A stretch of 64,000 bases of DNA from Mesorhizobium sp. J8 (GTDB lineage: Bacteria > Pseudomonadota > Alphaproteobacteria > Rhizobiales > Rhizobiaceae), in assembly GCF_016591715.1 (NCBI RefSeq), contig NZ_AP024109.1:3658001-3722000 (forward strand), given 5' to 3'. The notes beneath the pieces are model-generated. The model saw only the letters and a program-made list of their open reading frames with translations. It had not been told where the DNA came from and made no database searches. Within the stretch, counting starts at the first letter, position 1. Each line of letters starts with the position of its first letter. The position numbers and the translations under genes are program-made. Shown here in pieces: positions 47,024 to 56,279 of the stretch.

Positions 47024-47830
47024 ATGACTGCCCAAGGAAAAATCCGCTCCGGCATGGGCGGCTGGACCTTCGAGCCCTGGGATACCGCCTTCTATCCGGA
47101 GAAGCTCGCCAAGGCCAAGCAACTGCACTATGCGAGCCGCCAGGTGCCGAGCATCGAGGTCAACGGCACCTATTATTCCAGCTTCAAGGAACCGACCTTT
47201 GTGAAGTGGGCCAAAGACACGCCTGAGGGTTTCGTCTTCTCGCTCAAGGGCAATCGCTTCGTCACCAACCGCCGCGTGCTCGGCGAAGCCGGCGAATCGA
47301 TGATGCGCTTCCTCGGCTCCGGCGTTGCCGCGCTCGGCGACAAGCTCGGGCCGATCCTGTGGCAATTCGCGCCGACCAAGAAATTCGATGCCGACGATTT
47401 CGAAGCGTTCCTGAAGCTTCTGCCCGAAAAGCAGGACGGCGTGCCTTTGCGCCACGCGCTGGAAGTGCGCCATGACAGCTTCATCGTACCGGAATTCCCG
47501 GCGCTCGCCCGCAAATACAACGCCGCGATCGTCTATGCCGACCACGCGAAATATCCTGCGATCGCCGACGTCACCGGCGATTTCGTCTACGCACGCCTGC
47601 AGACCGGCAGCGACGACAATCCCGACTGCTACACGCCGAAAGGCCTCGACGAATGGGCGAAGCGCGTAAAGACCTGGGCGGAAGGCAAGCAGCCCGCCGA
47701 CTTGCCGCGCGCCGATCCCAAGACCGATGCGCCGGTCAAGCCGCGCGACGTGTTCGCCTACTTCATCACCGAGGGTAAGGTGCGCGCGCCGTTCGGCGCC
47801 ATGGCGCTGATGAAGCGGGTGGCGAACTGA
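47024..47830 (+). CDS. DUF72 family protein
   Basis: The 268-aa protein begins GKIRSGMGGWTFEPWDTAFYPEKLAKAKQLHYASRQVPSIEVNGTYYSSFKEPTFVKWAKDTPEGF, the classical DUF72 (YecE-like) TIM-barrel entry. The family has no confirmed biochemical role. It lies 27 bp after the GNAT gene with GGAGGAGG upstream, so it probably shares its transcript. Confidence 0.93.
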   Translation: MTAQGKIRSGMGGWTFEPWDTAFYPEKLAKAKQLHYASRQVPSIEVNGTYYSSFKEPTFVKWAKDTPEGFVFSLKGNRFVTNRRVLGEAGESMMRFLGSGVAALGDKLGPILWQFAPTKKFDADDFEAFLKLLPEKQDGVPLRHALEVRHDSFIVPEFPALARKYNAAIVYADHAKYPAIADVTGDFVYARLQTGSDDNPDCYTPKGLDEWAKRVKTWAEGKQPADLPRADPKTDAPVKPRDVFAYFITEGKVRAPFGAMALMKRVAN

Positions 47831-47942
47831 TAAGGGCAAATCCGGCAATCTTCGCGGCGATCGTAACGTAATCGATACTTCCTTGCTGCACTAATGGACC
47901 TACGTCAGGTTGCAGAAGCCCGGCGCCGGCAAGGACGCGTGC

Positions 47943-49088
47943 ATGCTGCTCGACTACAATTCATTGCTTCTGGCCGTCGGCTTCTCCGCCGCTTGCCTCA
48001 GCCTTACCTTGTTCGGAACCTGGATGGCCGCACGTTCCGACAAGTTCCTTTTGACCTGGGCGGTCAGCGTGCTGGTCGTGGTGGTCGAGGTCTTTGCCTA
48101 TGACGCCTATATCGCAAGGCCCGGAACGGCGCTCGGTGTGCTGACGCTGGCACTGCTCTTGCTCGGCTTCTCGGTCATGCTGGGTGCTGCCCATCAATTC
48201 AGGACAAGACGCTCGCCCTTGCCGCTGATCGCGCTCGGCGCCGGAATTTCCTATGCTCTCGCGCTGCCGCCCATGGCGCTCGGCTATGACGGCCTGGGCT
48301 TCATGCTGGAAAACGCCTTGGCCGCGCTGCTCTTGTTCGGAACCGCCTATGAATATTGGCGGGGCCGCGCCGAGGCGCCTGTCCATCTCATCGGCGTGGC
48401 ATTGCTCTATTCGCTGACCGCGGCCTCCTTCGTGCTGTGCGCGGCCGTGCTGGCATGGGACGGCAGGCTCATCCTCGGGCACGCGCCGAGCAACTGGGCG
48501 GAGGATCTAAGCCTCGTCATCGTCATCGCCTCCATGACCGGCATCGGCGCATTGTCCCTGGCGCTCAACCAGGGGCGGCACGCCCGCCATCATCAGCGCG
48601 AGGCGCAGACCGACGCCTTGACCGGTCTGCTCAACCGCCGCGCTTTGTTCGATTTGCACGGCAAGACGCCCATCGGCGCTTTTACGGCGGTGGTGGTTTT
48701 CGATCTCGACGGCTTCAAGGCCATCAACGACCAGTTCGGCCATGCCGCCGGCGACGGGGTGCTCAAGGTCTTTGCCGAGGTGCTCTCCGCCGACCTGCGC
48801 CCGAACGACTCCGTCGCCCGCATGGGTGGCGAGGAATTCGCCATGGTGCTGAGGCGCACCTTGCCCGAGACAGCCGAGGCGACGGCCGAACGTGTCAGAG
48901 CCGCGTTCGCCGCGCGTACCGTCGAGACGGAGACTGGGCCGTTGCGCTGCACGGTCAGCGCCGGCTTCGCCTTCGGCAGCACGGATGGCATGAGCTTCGA
49001 CAAGGTCCTCAGCGCCGCCGACAAGGCGCTCTATGCCGCCAAGCGCGGCGGCCGCAACCGCGTGCTCGACTTCCGCCGTGCCGGTTGA
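47943..49088 (+). CDS. Membrane-bound diguanylate cyclase (GGDEF)
   Basis: The 381-aa protein has about six hydrophobic N-terminal segments (residues 1-215) and a C-terminal GGDEF domain from about residue 225 (DALTGLLNRRALF). The active site is GGEEF near residue 295, with the inhibitory I-site RPND nine residues before it, so it should make cyclic-di-GMP and be product-inhibited. The start at 47943 is preferred because it begins the first membrane segment. No EAL domain. Confidence 0.93.
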   Translation: MLLDYNSLLLAVGFSAACLSLTLFGTWMAARSDKFLLTWAVSVLVVVVEVFAYDAYIARPGTALGVLTLALLLLGFSVMLGAAHQFRTRRSPLPLIALGAGISYALALPPMALGYDGLGFMLENALAALLLFGTAYEYWRGRAEAPVHLIGVALLYSLTAASFVLCAAVLAWDGRLILGHAPSNWAEDLSLVIVIASMTGIGALSLALNQGRHARHHQREAQTDALTGLLNRRALFDLHGKTPIGAFTAVVVFDLDGFKAINDQFGHAAGDGVLKVFAEVLSADLRPNDSVARMGGEEFAMVLRRTLPETAEATAERVRAAFAARTVETETGPLRCTVSAGFAFGSTDGMSFDKVLSAADKALYAAKRGGRNRVLDFRRAG

Positions 49089-49096
49089 AGCTTAGA

Positions 49097-49141
49097 GCAT
49101 GTCTCCCGAAAGTGGGAACCGGTTTCGGGATAAAGACATGC
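49097..49141. repeat. Palindromic intergenic repeat, GCATGTCT subtype
   Basis: GCATGTCT (49097-49104) faces AGACATGC (49134-49141) with an inner CCCGAAA/TTTCGGG pair and loop GTGGGAACCGG. A tail CGCAAAATCAAAAACC follows. It has the same architecture as the GCAATTCC copies but a different stem and loop. Confidence 0.8.
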
Positions 49142-49214
49142 GCAAAATCAAAAACCTGAAGCGCATGGAGCGAACCTGAAAGATCGCGACGCGCTTTAGG
49201 CTAAGGTATCGCCC

Positions 49215-49391
49215 TCAGTGATGGGCGATCACTTCGTTGAAGGCGTCGAGATCGACGTAGAAGACCTTGGTCATTTCTCCCAGCAGATCATCCTCGTCGA
49301 AACCCTGCGACATCAGGATGTTGATCGCCGTCATGATATCGGCGCGGTCAGTGAGCCGCCGCTTCTGATAGTCCTCGACAAAACGTTCCAT
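49215..49391 (-). CDS. 58-aa small acidic protein
   Basis: From ATG 49391 to TGA 49215 the frame encodes MERFVEDYQKRRLTDR...FDEDDLLGEMTKVFYVDLDAFNEV, an acidic, helical protein with a plausible AGGGGA site before the start. Composition and reading frame look genuine, but no family is known to me. It faces the diguanylate cyclase gene, with the palindromic repeat between them. Confidence 0.75.
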   Translation of the reverse strand: MERFVEDYQKRRLTDRADIMTAINILMSQGFDEDDLLGEMTKVFYVDLDAFNEVIAHH

Positions 49392-49654
49392 CGCCGTCCC
49401 CTGGCATGAATTTTTTGGACGCGTTGACCGGCAATCACTGCGGGGAAAGCTAGGCAGGCTTGCTTGCGTGGAACTTGCGGGCGGTGACCGCGCGCCTTCC
49501 CCTCATTCGAGACTGATACGGAAGCGGCCGACTCACCAAGGCCAAGAAAAGACTAGCATGCAGCCCTTGTTCCGCCAGGGTTGGGACAGGGTTGCATGGA
49601 AGAAATATTGGACCTGCTGTCGTTTCGCGGTTCAGGCGAAGTCGAGCGGCCGCT

Positions 49655-50350
49655 TTAGACTGTCAGGAACTTCCGCACATCCGCTCTATCAAGGTCTTCG
49701 GCCGGCCCGGTATGCACGATCTGGCCGCGATCCATGATGTTGACCTCGTCGGCAAGCTCGCGGCAGAAGTCGAGATATTGCTCGACCAGCAGCACGGCGA
49801 TTCCCGCTTGGTCGCGCAGATAGCGGATGGCGCGGCCGATATCCTTGATGATCGAGGGCTGGATGCCTTCGGTCGGCTCGTCGAGCACCAGGAGCTTCGG
49901 CCGCATCACCAGCGCGCGGCCGATGGCGAGCTGCTGCTGTTGGCCGCCGGAAAGGTCTCCGCCTCGCCGCGACAGCATCTGTTTCAGCACCGGGAACAGC
50001 TCGAAGACATAGGCCGGAATGGTGCGGTCGGCACGCCTGAGCGGCGCGAAGCCGGATTCCAGGTTCTCGCGCACCGTGAGCAGCGGAAAGACTTCCCTGC
50101 CCTGCGGCACGAATGCGATGCCCGACCGGGCGCGATCATACGCCGCGCTCCGGTCGAGCGCCTTCCCCTCGAAGGCAACGCTTCCGCTCGTCAGCCGGTG
50201 ATGGCCGACGATCGATCTCATCAAACTGGTTTTGCCGACGCCGTTGCGGCCGAGCACGCAAGTGATCTTGCCGGCGCCCGCCTTCAGCGAAACGCCGCGC
50301 AGCGCCTGGGCGGCGCCGTAATGCAGCGTGGCATTGGAGACTTCGAGCAT
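49655..50350 (-). CDS. urtE: Urea ABC transporter ATP-binding protein UrtE
   Basis: The 231-aa ATPase begins MLEVSNATLHYGAAQALRGVSL with Walker A GRNGVGKTS, signature LSGGQQQQLAIGRAL and Walker B LLVLDEPTEG. It is a LivF-like short ATPase. The last gene of the urt operon, it pairs with UrtD to drive urea uptake. A longer frame to 50623 is an overlap artefact. Confidence 0.95.
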   Translation of the reverse strand: MLEVSNATLHYGAAQALRGVSLKAGAGKITCVLGRNGVGKTSLMRSIVGHHRLTSGSVAFEGKALDRSAAYDRARSGIAFVPQGREVFPLLTVRENLESGFAPLRRADRTIPAYVFELFPVLKQMLSRRGGDLSGGQQQQLAIGRALVMRPKLLVLDEPTEGIQPSIIKDIGRAIRYLRDQAGIAVLLVEQYLDFCRELADEVNIMDRGQIVHTGPAEDLDRADVRKFLTV

Positions 50351-50420
50351 GGTCAGCCCCTTCTCCAGCGCTTCAGGAAAGCGAAATCGAAACGATGGAA
50401 CGGAACCCGCCAGATCATGC

Positions 50421-51167
50421 TCAGCGCCCCAGATAGACTTCGACGACGCGCTCGTCGGCCGAAACGAAATCGAGCGAGCCTTCCGACAGGACGGAACCCT
50501 CATGCAGGCAGGTGACCTTGACGCCGAGCTCGCGCACGAAATGCATGTCGTGCTCGACGACGACCACCGAATGGTCGCGGGCGATGTCCTTGAGCAGGCG
50601 CGCGGTCTCCTCGGTTTCGGCATCGGTCATGCCGGCGACCGGCTCGTCGACGAGCAGGAGCTTCGGGTCCTGCGCCAAGAGCATGCCGATCTCCAGCCAT
50701 TGCTTCTGGCCGTGGCTGAGATTGGCGGCGAGCTCGTCGCGCTTGTCGCCGAGACGGATGATGCCGAGAATGTCGTCGATGCGCCGCGTCTCGGCCGCCG
50801 AGCGGCGATGGAACAGCGCCGGAAAGATCGAACGCGGCCCCTTCAGCGCCAGCATCAGATTGTCCTCGACGCTGTGGCTTTCGAAGACGGTCGGCTTCTG
50901 GAACTTGCGGCCGATGCCCATCATGGCGATTTCGGCCTCGTCGTGGCGGGTGAGATCGACCTGGCCGTCGAAGAACACCTCGCCCTCGTCCGGCCGCGTC
51001 TTGCCGGTGACGATGTCCATCATCGTCGTCTTGCCGGCGCCGTTCGGGCCGATGATGGCGCGCATCTCGCCCCTATCGAGCACCAGCGACAGATTGTTGA
51101 TGGCGCGAAAACCGTCGAAGGAGACCGAGACGCCGTCGAGATAGAGAATCGTGTTCGACTTGCTCAT
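50421..51167 (-). CDS. urtD: Urea ABC transporter ATP-binding protein UrtD
   Basis: The 248-aa LivG-like ATPase has Walker A GPNGAGKTT, a signature variant LSHGQKQWLEIGM, Walker B LLLVDEPVAGM and an H-loop VEHDMHFV. The LSHGQKQ variant is normal for UrtD. It lies 6 bp from urtC. Confidence 0.95.
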   Translation of the reverse strand: MSKSNTILYLDGVSVSFDGFRAINNLSLVLDRGEMRAIIGPNGAGKTTMMDIVTGKTRPDEGEVFFDGQVDLTRHDEAEIAMMGIGRKFQKPTVFESHSVEDNLMLALKGPRSIFPALFHRRSAAETRRIDDILGIIRLGDKRDELAANLSHGQKQWLEIGMLLAQDPKLLLVDEPVAGMTDAETEETARLLKDIARDHSVVVVEHDMHFVRELGVKVTCLHEGSVLSEGSLDFVSADERVVEVYLGR

Positions 51168-51173
51168 GACCGC

Positions 51174-52397
51174 TCACTCCGCCGGCTGCGGTTCGGGGCT
51201 GGTGGCCGACCAGGCGCCCGGCGTCCGCGCCGCCGAGCGAACGATCTTCGGCTGTGGCATCTCTGGATCAGCGCCGGCTTCGGCGGCAAGCGAAGCCGCG
51301 CGCAGCGCCTTGGCCTGGCCGCGCCAGGCATCCCACATACCGACGATGCCTTTGGGCAAAAGCAGCGTGACGGCGACGAACAGCCCGCCGAGCGCGAACA
51401 GCCAGAATTCCGGCAGCACGCCGGTGAACCAGGATTTGCCGGCATTGACCAACAGCGCGCCGATGATCGGCCCGACGATGGTGCCGCGCCCGCCGACAGC
51501 GGTCCAGATCACAACCTCGATCGAGTTGGCCGGATCGAATTCGCCGGGATTGATGATGCCGACCTGCGGCACGTAGAGTGCGCCGGCGATGCCGGCCATG
51601 ACGGCAGAGACGGTGAAGGCGAACAGCTTGACGTTCTCCGCCCGCCAACCGAGGAAGCGGGTGCGGCTCTCGGCATCGCGCACCGCCATCAGGAGCTTGC
51701 CGTATTTGGAGCGCACGATCGCCGCCGTGACGAAAACGGCCAGCGCCAGCGTGACGGCGCTCGCCGCGAACAGCGCCGAGCGCGTCGCGTCCGCCTGCAC
51801 GGGGAAGCCGAGAATATCCTTGAAATCGGTCAGGCCGTTGTTGCCGCCGAAACCCATGTCGTTGCGGAAGAAGGCGAGCAGCAGCGCATAGGTCATCGCC
51901 TGGGTGATGATGGACAGATAGACGCCAGTGACGCGGCTGCGGAAGGCGAACCAGCCGAAGACGAAGGCGAGCAGGCCCGGCACGGCGAGCACCATCAGCG
52001 CCGCGAACCAGAAATGGTCGAAGCCGTACCAGAACCAGGGCAATTCCTTGTAGTTCAGAAACACCATGAAGTCGGGCAGGATCGGATTGCCGTAGACGCC
52101 GCGCGAGCCGATCTGGCGCATCAGATACATGCCCATCGCATAGCCGCCGAGCGCGAAGAAGGCGCCGTGGCCGAGCGAAAGAATGCCGCAATAGCCCCAG
52201 ACCAGGTCGAGTGCGAGCGCCAGCAGCGCGTAGCACAGATATTTGCCGACCAGCGCCACGATGTACGGCGGGATATAGAAGGCGCTTTGTGGCGACACAG
52301 CGAGGTTGAGCAGCGGCACGATGATGGCTGCCGCAAGCAGCGCGACGATCGTAACGCCAATCCGGCGGTCGGCGGAAAGGAAGCGTTGCGTGATCAT
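51174..52397 (-). CDS. urtC: Urea ABC transporter permease UrtC
   Basis: The 407-aa LivM-like permease has about ten hydrophobic segments, GYCGILSLGHGAFFALGGYAMGMYL and GRGTIVGPIIGALLV, plus a C-terminal hydrophilic tail of about 45 residues. The start at 52397 overlaps the urtB stop, so the two are coupled. Confidence 0.95.
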   Translation of the reverse strand: MITQRFLSADRRIGVTIVALLAAAIIVPLLNLAVSPQSAFYIPPYIVALVGKYLCYALLALALDLVWGYCGILSLGHGAFFALGGYAMGMYLMRQIGSRGVYGNPILPDFMVFLNYKELPWFWYGFDHFWFAALMVLAVPGLLAFVFGWFAFRSRVTGVYLSIITQAMTYALLLAFFRNDMGFGGNNGLTDFKDILGFPVQADATRSALFAASAVTLALAVFVTAAIVRSKYGKLLMAVRDAESRTRFLGWRAENVKLFAFTVSAVMAGIAGALYVPQVGIINPGEFDPANSIEVVIWTAVGGRGTIVGPIIGALLVNAGKSWFTGVLPEFWLFALGGLFVAVTLLLPKGIVGMWDAWRGQAKALRAASLAAEAGADPEMPQPKIVRSAARTPGAWSATSPEPQPAE

Positions 52398-54010
52398 GCT
52401 TCCACCGCCCTGCCCTTCAGTGCGAACAAGCCGCGCGGGCGCTTCTGGATGAACAGGATGATCAGCACCAGCACGACGATCTTGCCCAGCACCGCGCCGG
52501 CATAGGGCTCGAGGAACTTGTTGACGATGCCGAGCGAGAAGGCGCCGACCAGCGTGCCCCACAGATTGCCGACACCGCCGAAGACCACGACCATGAAACT
52601 GTCGATGATGTAGCCGCGGCCGAGATTGGGCGACACGTTGTCGATCTGGCTGAGCGCCACGCCGGCGATGCCCGCGATGCCCGAGCCCAGCGCAAAGGTC
52701 AGCGCGTCGACCCATGGCGTCCTGATGCCCATGGACGCGGCCATGCGCCTATTTGCGGTCACGGCGCGCATCTGCAGGCCCCAGGGCGTGCGCTTCATGA
52801 CGTAGAGCAGCACCGCGAACACGGCGAGCGCGAACACCAGGATCCACAGCCGGTTCCAGGTGATCGCCAGCTGGCCGATATCGAACGAGCCGGACATCCA
52901 GGATGGATTGCCGACCTCCTGGTTGGTCGGCCCGAAAATGGTGCGCACCGCTTGCTGCAGGATGAGCGAAACGCCCCACGTGGCCAAAAGCGTCTCCAGC
53001 GGGCGTCCATAGAGAAAGCGGATGATGCCGCGCTCGATGGCGAGACCGACCAGCGCCGCGACGAGGAAGGCGAGCGGCAGCGCGATCACCAGCGACCAGT
53101 CGAACAGGCCGGGAAACGAGGTGCGGATCGCCTGCTGGACGACGAAGGTGGTGTAGGCGCCAAGCATCACCATCTCGCCATGCGCCATGTTGATGACGCC
53201 CATGACGCCGAAGGTGATGGCAAGGCCGATCGCCGCAAGCAGCAGCACCGACCCCAGCGAGATGCCATACCAGATGTTCTGGCCGGCATCCCACAGGGCG
53301 AGCTTGGAGTTGATATGTCCAATCGCGGCGTTCGCAGCGTCCTTGACCGCGCCCTGGGCATTGGCATCGACCGAAGTCAGCAATGAAAGCGCGTCGCGGT
53401 CGCCGCGCGCGGCGATGACCGAGATGGCCGCAGTTTTGTCGGCTTCGGGCTTGTCGGAAACCACAACCGACGCCGCGCGCGCCTGTTCGAACAGGGTTTT
53501 GACGGCCGGTTCGGTCTCGGCCGCTATGGCGGCGTCGAGCGGCTCGATATTCGCGGCGTCGGGCGTCTTGAACATGGTCATCGCAGCGGCAAGGCGCACG
53601 CTCGCGTCCTTGGCCCGCAACGTCAGCGTGCCCAGCGCGTCGCGGATCGTGCGGCGGAGCCCATTGTTGACCTTGATCTTGGTGAGATCGGTCTTGGCGG
53701 CGTCGGCCGCCTTTTCGCCGCTCAGCGGATCGAGCAATTCGATGCCCTCTCCCGCCTCCTTGCCGACAAAAACCTGGGAGTCACTCTTGCGAATGTAGAG
53801 ATTGCCGTCGGCCAGCGCCGAAAGCGGGCGCTCGACCGCCGGATCGCCACTCGCGGCCAGCTCGCGCACGACGGCCTCCGTGGCCGAGAAACCGGTGGCG
53901 GCCGCGAATTTGGCGAGCGTCGCGCGAAGGTCGGCCTCGGCCGCCTTCGACGGCAATAAGCTTGCCATCGTCAGCAGCAACACCAGACCAATTGCGCGCA
54001 GCAACAGCAT
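52394..54010 (-). CDS. urtB: Urea ABC transporter permease UrtB
   Basis: The 538-aa LivH-like permease has a signal-like first segment (MLLLRAIGLVLLLTMASLLPSKA), then an extracytoplasmic domain of about 215 residues (24-240) typical of UrtB, and a C-terminal permease part (WYGISLGSVLLLAAIGLAITFGVMGVINMAHGEMVMLG). The start at 54010 is preferred to an upstream in-frame codon because it begins the signal. Overlaps urtC. Confidence 0.95.
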   Translation of the reverse strand: MLLLRAIGLVLLLTMASLLPSKAAEADLRATLAKFAAATGFSATEAVVRELAASGDPAVERPLSALADGNLYIRKSDSQVFVGKEAGEGIELLDPLSGEKAADAAKTDLTKIKVNNGLRRTIRDALGTLTLRAKDASVRLAAAMTMFKTPDAANIEPLDAAIAAETEPAVKTLFEQARAASVVVSDKPEADKTAAISVIAARGDRDALSLLTSVDANAQGAVKDAANAAIGHINSKLALWDAGQNIWYGISLGSVLLLAAIGLAITFGVMGVINMAHGEMVMLGAYTTFVVQQAIRTSFPGLFDWSLVIALPLAFLVAALVGLAIERGIIRFLYGRPLETLLATWGVSLILQQAVRTIFGPTNQEVGNPSWMSGSFDIGQLAITWNRLWILVFALAVFAVLLYVMKRTPWGLQMRAVTANRRMAASMGIRTPWVDALTFALGSGIAGIAGVALSQIDNVSPNLGRGYIIDSFMVVVFGGVGNLWGTLVGAFSLGIVNKFLEPYAGAVLGKIVVLVLIILFIQKRPRGLFALKGRAVEA

Positions 54011-54036
54011 TGTCGTCTTCAAGCCAGCTTTCTCAA

Positions 54037-54080
54037 GCAATTCCAGAAAATGTGTGAAGCGGTTTTCCGTCGGGAATTGC
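54037..54080. repeat. Palindromic intergenic repeat
   Basis: GCAATTCC (54037-54044) faces GGAATTGC (54073-54080), with an inner AGAAAA/TTTTCC stem around TGTGTGAAGCGG. It lies in the leader gap between urtA and urtB, on the path of the operon transcript, where it could fold as RNA. Confidence 0.85.
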
Positions 54081-54209
54081 GCCAACTAGGTTTCGGGATC
54101 TTGCCCGGGCGGACCGAAATGGCCCGCCCGGGCAGCGGTCTAGGATCGTGGGGCCACTCCTCGATCCGTCAGACCTGGGAGGACTTGGGGACCTAAGTCC
54201 GGGCCGGGA

Positions 54210-55517
54210 TCAGTTGGTGCCCTTGCCGCCGCATTTGCCGGTCTTGACGTTGAAGTTGCCGCAGCTCAGCGGCGCCCGCCAATCGGAGATGAGGTCCTTG
54301 GAGTCCGGCAGGTAGTCAGACCACTCGTCGCCCATGACGAGGCCGGGCGTTTGCGAGACGGTCTCGAACTGGCCGTCGGCCTGGATCTCGCCGATCAGCA
54401 CCGGCTTGGTGATGTGGTGGTTGGGCATCATCGTCGAATAGCCGCCGGTCAGGTTCGGGACCGACACGCCGACCATGGCGTCGATGACCTTGTCCGGGTC
54501 GGTGGTGCCGGCCTTCTCGACCGCCTTCACCCACATGTTGAAGCCGATGTAATGGGCTTCCATCGGGTCGTTGGTGGTGCGCTTGTCGTTCTTGATGAAC
54601 TTGTGCCAGTCCTCGATGAACTTCTTGTTCTCGGGCGTGTCGACGCTCTCGAAGTAGTTCCAGGCGGCAAGATGGCCGACGAGCGGGCCGGTATCGAGAC
54701 CGGCCAGTTCCTCCTCGCCTACCGAGAAGGCCATCACCGGGATATCCTCGGCCTTGATGCCCTGGTTGCCCAGTTCCTTATAGAACGGCACGTTGGCGTC
54801 GCCGTTGACGGTCGAGACCACGGCCGTCTTCTTGCCGGCCGAGCCAAACTTCTTGATCGCCGAAACCTCGGTCTGCCAGTCGGAGAAGCCGAACGGCGTG
54901 TAGTTGACCATGATGTCCTCGGCCGGCACGCCTTTCGACTTGAGGTAGGCTTCGAGGATCTTGTTGGTGGTGCGCGGATAGACATAGTCGGTGCCTTCCA
55001 GCACCCAGCGCTTCACCGCGCCGCCATCGGCGCTCATCAGGTAATCGACGGCCGGAATGGCCTGCTGGTTCGGCGCTGCGCCGGTGTAGAAGACGTTGCG
55101 CTCGCTCTCCTCGCCTTCATATTGGACGGGATAGAACAGGATGTTGTCGAGCTCCGAGAACACCGGCAGCACCGATTTGCGCGACACCGAGGTCCAACAG
55201 CCGAACACGGCCGCGACCTTGTCCTTCGAGATCAGCTCGCGCGCCTTCTCCGCGAAGAGCGGCCAGTTGGATGCCGGATCGACGACCACGGCTTCCAGTT
55301 TCTTGCCGAGCAGTCCGCCCTTGGCGTTCTGCTCGTCGATCAGCATCAGCATGACGTCTTTCAGCGTCGTCTCCGAAATCGCCATGGTCCCCGACAGCGA
55401 ATGGAGGATGCCGACCTTGATCGTGTCTTCCGCCTTGGCCGAAGCCGACGCCAGCAGGCCGGCCGCGACGACTCCCGCCGACAGAATCTTTGTTATTTTC
55501 GCGAAGTTACCCCTCAT
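54210..55517 (-). CDS. urtA: Urea ABC transporter substrate-binding protein
   Basis: The 435-aa periplasmic protein has a signal peptide (MRGNFAKITKILSAGVVAAGLLASASAKA) and the UrtA features IKVGILHSLSGTMAISETTLKDV, VAAVFGCWTSVSRKSVLPVF and FYPVQYEGEESERNVFYTGAAPNQQ. It binds urea and delivers it to UrtB/UrtC. First gene of urtABCDE; the promoter upstream is of sigma-54 type. No urease genes are in the window. Confidence 0.96.
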   Translation of the reverse strand: MRGNFAKITKILSAGVVAAGLLASASAKAEDTIKVGILHSLSGTMAISETTLKDVMLMLIDEQNAKGGLLGKKLEAVVVDPASNWPLFAEKARELISKDKVAAVFGCWTSVSRKSVLPVFSELDNILFYPVQYEGEESERNVFYTGAAPNQQAIPAVDYLMSADGGAVKRWVLEGTDYVYPRTTNKILEAYLKSKGVPAEDIMVNYTPFGFSDWQTEVSAIKKFGSAGKKTAVVSTVNGDANVPFYKELGNQGIKAEDIPVMAFSVGEEELAGLDTGPLVGHLAAWNYFESVDTPENKKFIEDWHKFIKNDKRTTNDPMEAHYIGFNMWVKAVEKAGTTDPDKVIDAMVGVSVPNLTGGYSTMMPNHHITKPVLIGEIQADGQFETVSQTPGLVMGDEWSDYLPDSKDLISDWRAPLSCGNFNVKTGKCGGKGTN

Positions 55518-55542
55518 ATGACACGCTCCCAAGCTTGGTTGT

Positions 55543-55567
55543 TTGCACCGCAATATGAGCGGTGCAA
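55543..55567. promoter_or_regulatory. Perfect inverted repeat in the urtA leader
   Basis: TTGCACCGC (55543-55551) and GCGGTGCAA (55559-55567) are exact complements with a 7-base spacer. The half-sites TGCACC/GGTGCA resemble NtrC sites, but the arms are 11 rather than about 5 bases apart, and the repeat overlaps the -12 element. It may be an atypical operator or an mRNA hairpin. Confidence 0.5.
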
Positions 55568-55578
55568 GCGACGTGCCA
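55563..55578 (-). promoter_or_regulatory. Sigma-54 (-24/-12) promoter of urtA
   Basis: On the minus strand TGGCAC (55578-55573), 5 bases and TTGCA (55567-55563) match the RpoN consensus TGGCACG-N4-TTGCA. GG and GC are exactly 10 bases apart. It places the start of transcription about 35 bases before the urtA ATG. Sigma-54 control fits nitrogen-regulated urea uptake. Confidence 0.82.
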
Positions 55579-55824
55579 GACGAGAACGCCCCCGCCAAAA
55601 TTTCAGGATAAGGAAGCGATTACAGTCAGTTATCCGATAGCCGGAAAAGTTTTCGCATCTGCCGCGATCTGGCGATCTGAGAAAAGTTTACGCAATGCTG
55701 CCTAGATTCTGTCCAAATGGCAAAAATGCTCAAACTTTCATCATGACGCTGAAACCAGCCCAACTGGCCCTGTTGCAGGCCCATGGCGAAATGGGGCAAG
55801 GTCGCCCTGCAAACGAGCGACGTC

Positions 55825-56214
55825 ATGGCCCTGCGAACGATCCTGACTTTCCTGCTTCTGATATCCGCCGCCGGCAGCGCCCGCGCCGATTTCGCCGAAG
55901 GCAAGCTGCCGGACGGCGTCTATCATTGCGAGGTCTACCTGCTCGGTCTGTTCCTCAATCTCGGCGAGATCACCATCAAGGGAAACCTCTACAGCGGCCC
56001 TGTGACCTTCGGCGCTCCGCCGCCGCCTTACAACTATCAGATGAACCCCAATGGCGAGATCACCTGGCTCGGTCCGCTCGGCGGCTACACCAGCGGCGGC
56101 AATTCGATCTCGATGACCCAGGCGACGCTGGACGACCCGAGCGGCCCCTCCTTCGACATCATCATGAAGCAGCAGGACGGCGCCTTCACGGCCTCGACCT
56201 GCACCCGAAGGTAG
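55825..56214 (+). CDS. Small secreted hypothetical protein
   Basis: The 129-aa protein has a signal peptide (MALRTILTFLLLISAAGSARA) and a mature domain with GVYHCEVYLLGLFLNLGEITIKGNLYSGPVTFG, ending in GAFTASTCTRR. Two cysteines (in YHCEV and STCTRR) could form a disulfide. Start 55825 is chosen because the signal begins there. Family not recognised. Convergent with the GMC oxidoreductase gene. Confidence 0.7.
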   Translation: MALRTILTFLLLISAAGSARADFAEGKLPDGVYHCEVYLLGLFLNLGEITIKGNLYSGPVTFGAPPPPYNYQMNPNGEITWLGPLGGYTSGGNSISMTQATLDDPSGPSFDIIMKQQDGAFTASTCTRR

Positions 56215-56222
56215 CCGCGCAT

Positions 56223-56256
56223 AAAAAAGGCGCGGAACCCGTTCGGATTCCGCGCC
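56223..56256 (-). terminator. Intrinsic terminator, minus strand
   Basis: A 9-bp stem (GGCGCGGAA with TTCCGCGCC, 10-base loop) is followed on the minus strand by TTTTTT. This is a textbook rho-independent terminator for the transcript of the GMC oxidoreductase gene, and the stem could also serve the convergent gene on the plus strand. Confidence 0.82.
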
Positions 56257-56279
56257 AGCAGGCAGTCGGGAGGACAAAC

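Larger units (their letters stand above)
55518..55824. other. 307-bp divergent intergenic region, urtA and the secreted protein gene
   Basis: No coding sequence is seen. It contains a sigma-54 promoter for urtA (55563-55578) and an overlapping inverted repeat. The right half (55620-55740) is AT-rich and probably holds the promoter for the gene starting at 55825. Confidence 0.6.
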
